Below, one piece after another: positions 16,972-21,040 of a DNA stretch of 21,040 nucleotides (position 1 is the first letter of the stretch; every line of letters begins with the position of its first letter). Position numbers and translations under genes: made by a program. Source of the stretch: Seminavis robusta (Eukaryota; Bacillariophyta; Bacillariophyceae; Naviculales; Naviculaceae); assembly GCA_903772945.1 (NCBI GenBank), contig CAICTM010001895.1, positions 1 to 21,040 of the forward strand. Direction: 5' to 3'. Under the pieces are notes generated by a model, which made no database searches, was not told the origin of the DNA, and worked only from the letters and a program-made list of their open reading frames with translations.

Positions 16972-18690
16972 CTATCTACAAACTCTCCCCATGAATGGAA
17001 CATCCATGGGCCACTCAGCATCGACTGCTAGTGGAACACAATGTGAGATTGGAGATCTCACAAGTGGAGGGACTTGCATGGTTGGTCGGTTGCTGGACCA
17101 AAGGTAGGCAAAGATTTTGCCTGCTTCATCAGCATGGCCAGACTAGGTAGGTGTCGGCGGTGCTGGTTGCTTCCGTAGTTCTTGTTTTGTTTTCTTCATA
17201 TGTAGACAAATATTTGTGGCCTTGCCACAGGCCGAATTCAGCGGTGGCAAGCTCTCAGTGGAGCGGCCTTCTTGCCCCGCGGACATGTTCCTTGACTGTG
17301 GGTCTTGGGCTCGATCGATCAGGAACATGAATCGATCGCCCTAGGGAAAATCCAACGGCGTCACCGGGATTGGCCCATTGCCAAGCACTGTTGCCATGGT
17401 AGCTAGCTTCGGGGTAGAAAGCATGGTGGCAGACAGCTTCTGGGAAGGAGATACCATGGTAGTCAGTTCCTGGGAAGGAGACACCAAGGCTGCCTTGATC
17501 GCAGGTGCTTGCTGTGGTTGCTCCCCATGAATGCCACCAAGGGCAGAGGGTATCTACTTGGTGGTCCTTCTGTCGAATGGACTGGTGATGGTTGGACCAA
17601 GGCTGGTCCTGTCCAAAGGCAACGACACCTCATTGGGTACGAGTCTTGTGGCACTGGCTGTGCCATAGGTTGGTGGTTCTGTGGGAACCAAGCTGGGAAC
17701 CTTGGGTGTCACTGTGGGTGATGGACCACTAGGTCTCCTGCCAATGTTGGTTGTGGTGGGACCCTTGTGTGCTCTGTGCCTTGGAGCAGGTTGCTTGGGG
17801 GTCACCACTGTGTGAGTCTGCTCATGTGCTCTTGGTTGTAGAGCTGACTGAGTGGGAGCCACACTTGGTCTATTTGGTTGTGCAACTGGAATGTTGTTGG
17901 CACCAGCTCTGGAAGCTGGTTGCTTGCTGGCTGGGGGTTTTGCCATCATGATCTCCCCAGAGGTTGGGTGACTACTAGGGCTGGCAAGCTCGATATTCTC
18001 CCCATCATCCAACGATGGATGGGCACCAGCGAGGGCATTCAAGGGTGTGGCACTGGGCAGCTGGTGGCTCGTAGCTGGGACACGCAGGGGTCGTGTGACA
18101 GGCAACTCCCCACAAGCTAGCTTGGGAGATGGAGCCATGGCTACATTGGTGGGCAGCTGGTTGGTGGCCAAGAGGGCATCAGTCAGTCGTTGCTGGATGG
18201 CAGTGGCATCTTGCTTGGAACGAGTAGCCCTGTGGCGCTGCTCCTGCTTCTTTGGGCTGTGAAGCTGTTGGGTACCAATAGCGCTGTCACCAGTCGGCTC
18301 GTGGACGCCATCAGCACTGCCCATGGCTGACAGTGGAGTGGCATTGGTCTCCCCATGAACTGATGGTGTCAAAGCAGGTGTAGGTGCTGTGACAGGTGGC
18401 CTAGCAGCTACCATGACCAAGGCGTCCAGTTGAGCTGTCAGTTGGTCCTTCAGGGCGATGAACTGAGCTTCCATCTTTCGTTTGAAGGTTGCGTGGTCAG
18501 CTCTCATGTCTTGCTTGAATGATTCGTGATAAGCTCTCATGAGGTCGGGTTGTCGAGCAACGGTGACCTGTTGCTGTTGAAAGCGGATCAGCATGTCTTC
18601 CATGGTTGGGTTATAGATGAGGTCTGGGTGACAACTGGAGCTGTTGGGAGACAGCTCTGAAATCTCCCCATCACCCAGCTGGTGGTTCAT
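16972..18690 (-). pseudogene. Low-complexity coiled-coil protein frame interrupted only by TAG codons (gag-like?)
   Basis: Starts at ATG 18690. The first 378 codons encode an N-terminal segment with a probable coiled coil (residues about 28-95; FQQQQVTVARQPDLMRAYHE, FKRKMEAQFIALKDQL) and a long Pro/Thr/Ala/Ser-rich region with repeated short motifs (GDGEISEL, DDGENIEL, TSGEIMMA, VHGETNA). TAG at 17554-17556 interrupts it, yet the same frame continues with the same composition and another HGE motif (GGIHGEQPQQAPAIK). It then meets TAG 17341-17343, TAG 17143-17145 and finally TAG 16972-16974. No TAA or TGA occurs in 573 codons. The shape (coiled coil, low complexity, no catalytic domain) would suit a retroelement gag-like protein or a disordered host protein. 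I cannot identify it. The downstream part (FAYLWSSNRPTMQVPP) has no recognised domain. Confidence 0.5.
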
Positions 18691-18719
18691 CTAAGAAGCG
18701 CAATTGTAGGTAATTCTGA

Positions 18720-18742
18720 AAACGAGACCTCAGGTCTCGTTT
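18720..18742. repeat. 23 bp palindrome upstream of the minus-strand gene
   Basis: AAACGAGACCT, a single C, then AGGTCTCGTTT: perfect 11 bp arms around one base, 30 bp upstream of the ATG at 18690. It could be a dimeric factor site or a hairpin in the 5' UTR. On the minus strand it is followed by TTTTCAG, an acceptor-like sequence. Confidence 0.8.
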
Positions 18743-20816
18743 GGGAAGCACATCCCAACCTCTCCTTCCGAACCAAGTCCAAGGTTCCAATTAGGCAACC
18801 GGTGCTCCAGGTTGGGAAGTGACGTACTTTACAATCTACTACTGGCAGGGGAAACAACTTCAGTACGTGGTATGTTACCCTTTGTGCCCATTGGTGTATC
18901 CAACGTTAAGTCATTGTCTACTAAAAAGAAGTCACATCGCCATCCGTTTTTGGATGGTCAGAACATGAAGAATGCATTCCCAACAACAATAGATCCTGCA
19001 CAGAGGGGCTATTAATCGAGAGGCGTTACCTACCAAATGGGACCTGCAGGTGGCAAGTTTCAACAAAAACCAGCTAAAACGAGATAAGACTAGGATAAAG
19101 TGGGAATATCAAAATGCTAGATTGTTAACGCTATCCAAATAGAGCAGTAGTGAGTCACCAAAAAAAAGGATCACCGTAAAAGATCCTCATGGTGAAAGGG
19201 GTGAAAGGGGTGAAAAAGGCTACAGATGGGCAACCACCACCGACCAAATTAACAAGATCGCAAAAGGAAAGGGAGGCAATGGGTACCGAAAAAGCACCGG
19301 AAGGCTTCCGAACAGAGAGAACTGGCAACAAATTTCTCACAAAAGCCCGGCCAAAAAGCACCAAGGGGATCAAAGGCGGCCAAGGGCTTCCATTCAATGG
19401 GGCCTTGCTGCCAATTGAAACACCTGGAAGGACCCTAGTCACAGTCCACCAGATATCGTAGGAACGCTTGCCCTTCTTCTTCTTCTTGTTCCACGGCATC
19501 GATCGGGCTGGTGGTTCCTTTCCACAATATTGCAAAATCCATTTCAGCATTTGTTGTTCTATCTTGGGCTTGGGCTTGGCACGGGCACCTGAACCTCAAG
19601 CTTGAGGGCATTGTAGCGCCTCCGGCCTGCATTGGACAACCTCCATACTGGCATTTGCCCACCTTGGAGTTTGAGTACTTGGTAGCAAACTTTTTTGTCT
19701 CCGAGTCCTTGCTGCTCTTGGGGCAGTCCATTTCTTTCTGCCACAGTCATTGTTCCAGGTGGAAGCAGAGGTTCCATCTGGTGTAGGATTTCTCGTAGAT
19801 GAGGAGGGTCATTGCCTCAGATCCGGGAGGAACACAGCTTTCCCTTCCCTTGGCCCACTAATCAACTGGTTTGGCGGATTGACTCCTAAACCAGCTGGAT
19901 GCACCAGCAACAATGGCAAAAGCTTCTCCGTGAAAGGGAAGAATGCAGCTTGATTTCCTCAGCGCTCCTTTTCTTGTGCACTGGCATTTGGGCAAGGTCT
20001 TAAGAGGAACCTCCCGCATACCACAGCTTTGAGCTGTTCCGGAGTTGGCATCTTGTCGAGTCCATGTGCAGCACAAAAGTCTCCCGGTCTTGATGTACAT
20101 CTGGTTCACGACGAAGTTGCGTTGCTCATGATCATGATCTGCGTGCAGATCTTTCAATCCGGGGCAAAGGTTGAACACGCAGAAGCGAGTTTTGAAAAAC
20201 TCCAAAAGGCTAATTGGGACAACAAACGGCAAATTCAGTAGGTTCGTCCATAACCGGTATTAGGCTCAGTGCCCGCTCATGTGTCTGCGCGGTCCCGTGG
20301 TCGCTGAAATTCTAGGCTGCGGGTAGTTGCTTACTGGTACCGGTAAACAAAATAACAAAAGTTATGAGCAATGATTTGGTATATGTATCACAGTGCTTCA
20401 GTTACAGGACAAAAGTAGTTGTTAAGAAATCGTTAACCTTATAAAACACAGGTATTGCTATGCATCGAAGTTGCTAGCTAGCTTGCCGTATAGAGCGATG
20501 GAATTAATGAAAGGAATGGGATCCCATCAGCAGGTCAGGCAGCCAAGTGTAACCGTTTCTTAAAAAGTGGCACCATACCAGGTGCAGTGGTAAGCACTCT
20601 TTCCTACGGTATAAAAATGTACATTTTAGTTGCCATGTCCGTCCTTGCACTTTTTTACCCGCGAACCAACGAATGAAACGGCTCTCGCTGGATCCGTGAG
20701 AATGAGACAGTAAATGCAAAGATGGCACAAGCCACCCAAAGATCAGTGTCATTGTACACGAGGAAGGCCAGCCAAAAGATCGCTCACCTTTGCTTCGTGG
20801 TTTTCTGAGAACAACC
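18743..20816. other. No confident gene; several ambiguous open frames
   Basis: Both strands carry moderate open frames but none has a recognisable domain. On plus, 19189-19461 encodes a 90-residue Lys-rich frame (EREAMGTEKAPEGFRTERTG) starting in a GTGAAAGGG repeat. On minus, 19435-19731 (DCPKSSKDSETKKFATKYSN) and 19858-20232 (LLEFFKTRFCVF; LPKCQCTRKGALRK) lie in one phase, separated by TAG and TGA codons. Another minus frame near 20000-20090 reads DFCAAHGLDKMPTPEQLKAV. Together this suggests an old, heavily decayed coding element on the minus strand, but I cannot reconstruct or name it. 20240-20816 is AT-rich intergenic DNA with CTAG repeats near 20475. Confidence 0.35.
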
Positions 20817-21040
20817 ATGAACTCAAGTTTGTTGGCTCTTTCCTGGCTGGTTTTGACGGCTGAATGGACAGGTGCAATAGAGGGGGCCGTCACCACGAGA
20901 AGACGCACTCAAACAGGATTATCTGGAGCAAGACAGTTTGTCCAGAGCCTTTGGTACACAGCGACGTCCCTCTTCGATTGCTCCGATGACGATGAAGTGT
21001 CCAATTTTACGATTGCTTTGGATCTCTTGAACGTTCCCGA
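20817..21040 (+). CDS. Secreted or membrane protein, N-terminus only (runs off the window)
   Basis: ATG at 20817 in favourable context (ACAACCATGA) opens a frame that remains open to the last base (74 complete codons). The first ~22 residues form a signal peptide (MNSSLLALSWLVLTAEWTGA). A basic TTRRRTQ segment follows, then FVQSLWYTATSLFDCSDDDE and an N-glycosylation-type NFT. The family cannot be judged from this fragment. The overlapping minus-strand frame at 20504-20908 shows no features and is treated as a shadow. Confidence 0.5.
   Translation, partial: MNSSLLALSWLVLTAEWTGAIEGAVTTRRRTQTGLSGARQFVQSLWYTATSLFDCSDDDEVSNFTIALDLLNVP

Noticed and set aside
1..21040. tRNA, rRNA or riboswitch-like structures
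   Set aside because: No cloverleaf with conserved T-loop and anticodon spacing, and no rRNA core sequence, was seen on either strand by eye.

Overview
The window looks like a nuclear segment of a stramenopile alga, most likely a pennate diatom. This is inferred from secreted proteins with long Pro/Ser repeat linkers, short GT-AG introns, many CTAG-type microsatellites, and DNA transposon families I associate with diatoms and oomycetes. No organism-specific marker (rRNA, tRNA, organelle gene) is visible, so the taxon remains an inference.

Layout: 16-536 is a frame-broken remnant of a coiled-coil plus KOW-like coding region. 556-1657 holds two and a half copies of a ~460 bp tandem repeat, followed by an ATTCG-rich patch. 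2379-3097 (minus) encodes a small secreted Cys-rich protein. It is divergent from 3708-6279 (plus), a three-exon secreted protein in which a Cys-rich head and an Ala/Gly-rich domain are joined by a Pro/Ser linker to a trypsin-like (S1) domain. That S1 domain has Ser where the catalytic His should be, and the linker carries a 7 bp frameshifting insertion.

7014-11084 is a structurally delimited PIF/Harbinger transposon: 12 bp perfect terminal inverted repeats (TIRs), a 3 bp target site duplication (TCA), a plus-strand accessory gene and a convergent minus-strand DDE transposase. Both genes carry disabling lesions. 11572-11704 is a MITE-like inverted repeat. 11996-12706 encodes a signal-anchor protein with 18-residue Ser/Pro repeats.

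About 12767-16374 is a Mutator-like element. A minus-strand transposase faces a short plus-strand Cys-containing accessory gene, the same convergent layout as mudrA/mudrB of maize MuDR. 16972-18690 (minus) is a low-complexity coiled-coil protein frame interrupted only by TAG codons. 18743-20816 has no gene I can defend. 20817 to the window end is the start of a secreted protein that runs off the edge.

Most coding regions here carry one or more small indels or single stop codons. For the transposons this fits ordinary decay. The same pattern in the host-like genes and between the tandem repeat copies means uncorrected consensus errors have to be excluded first.
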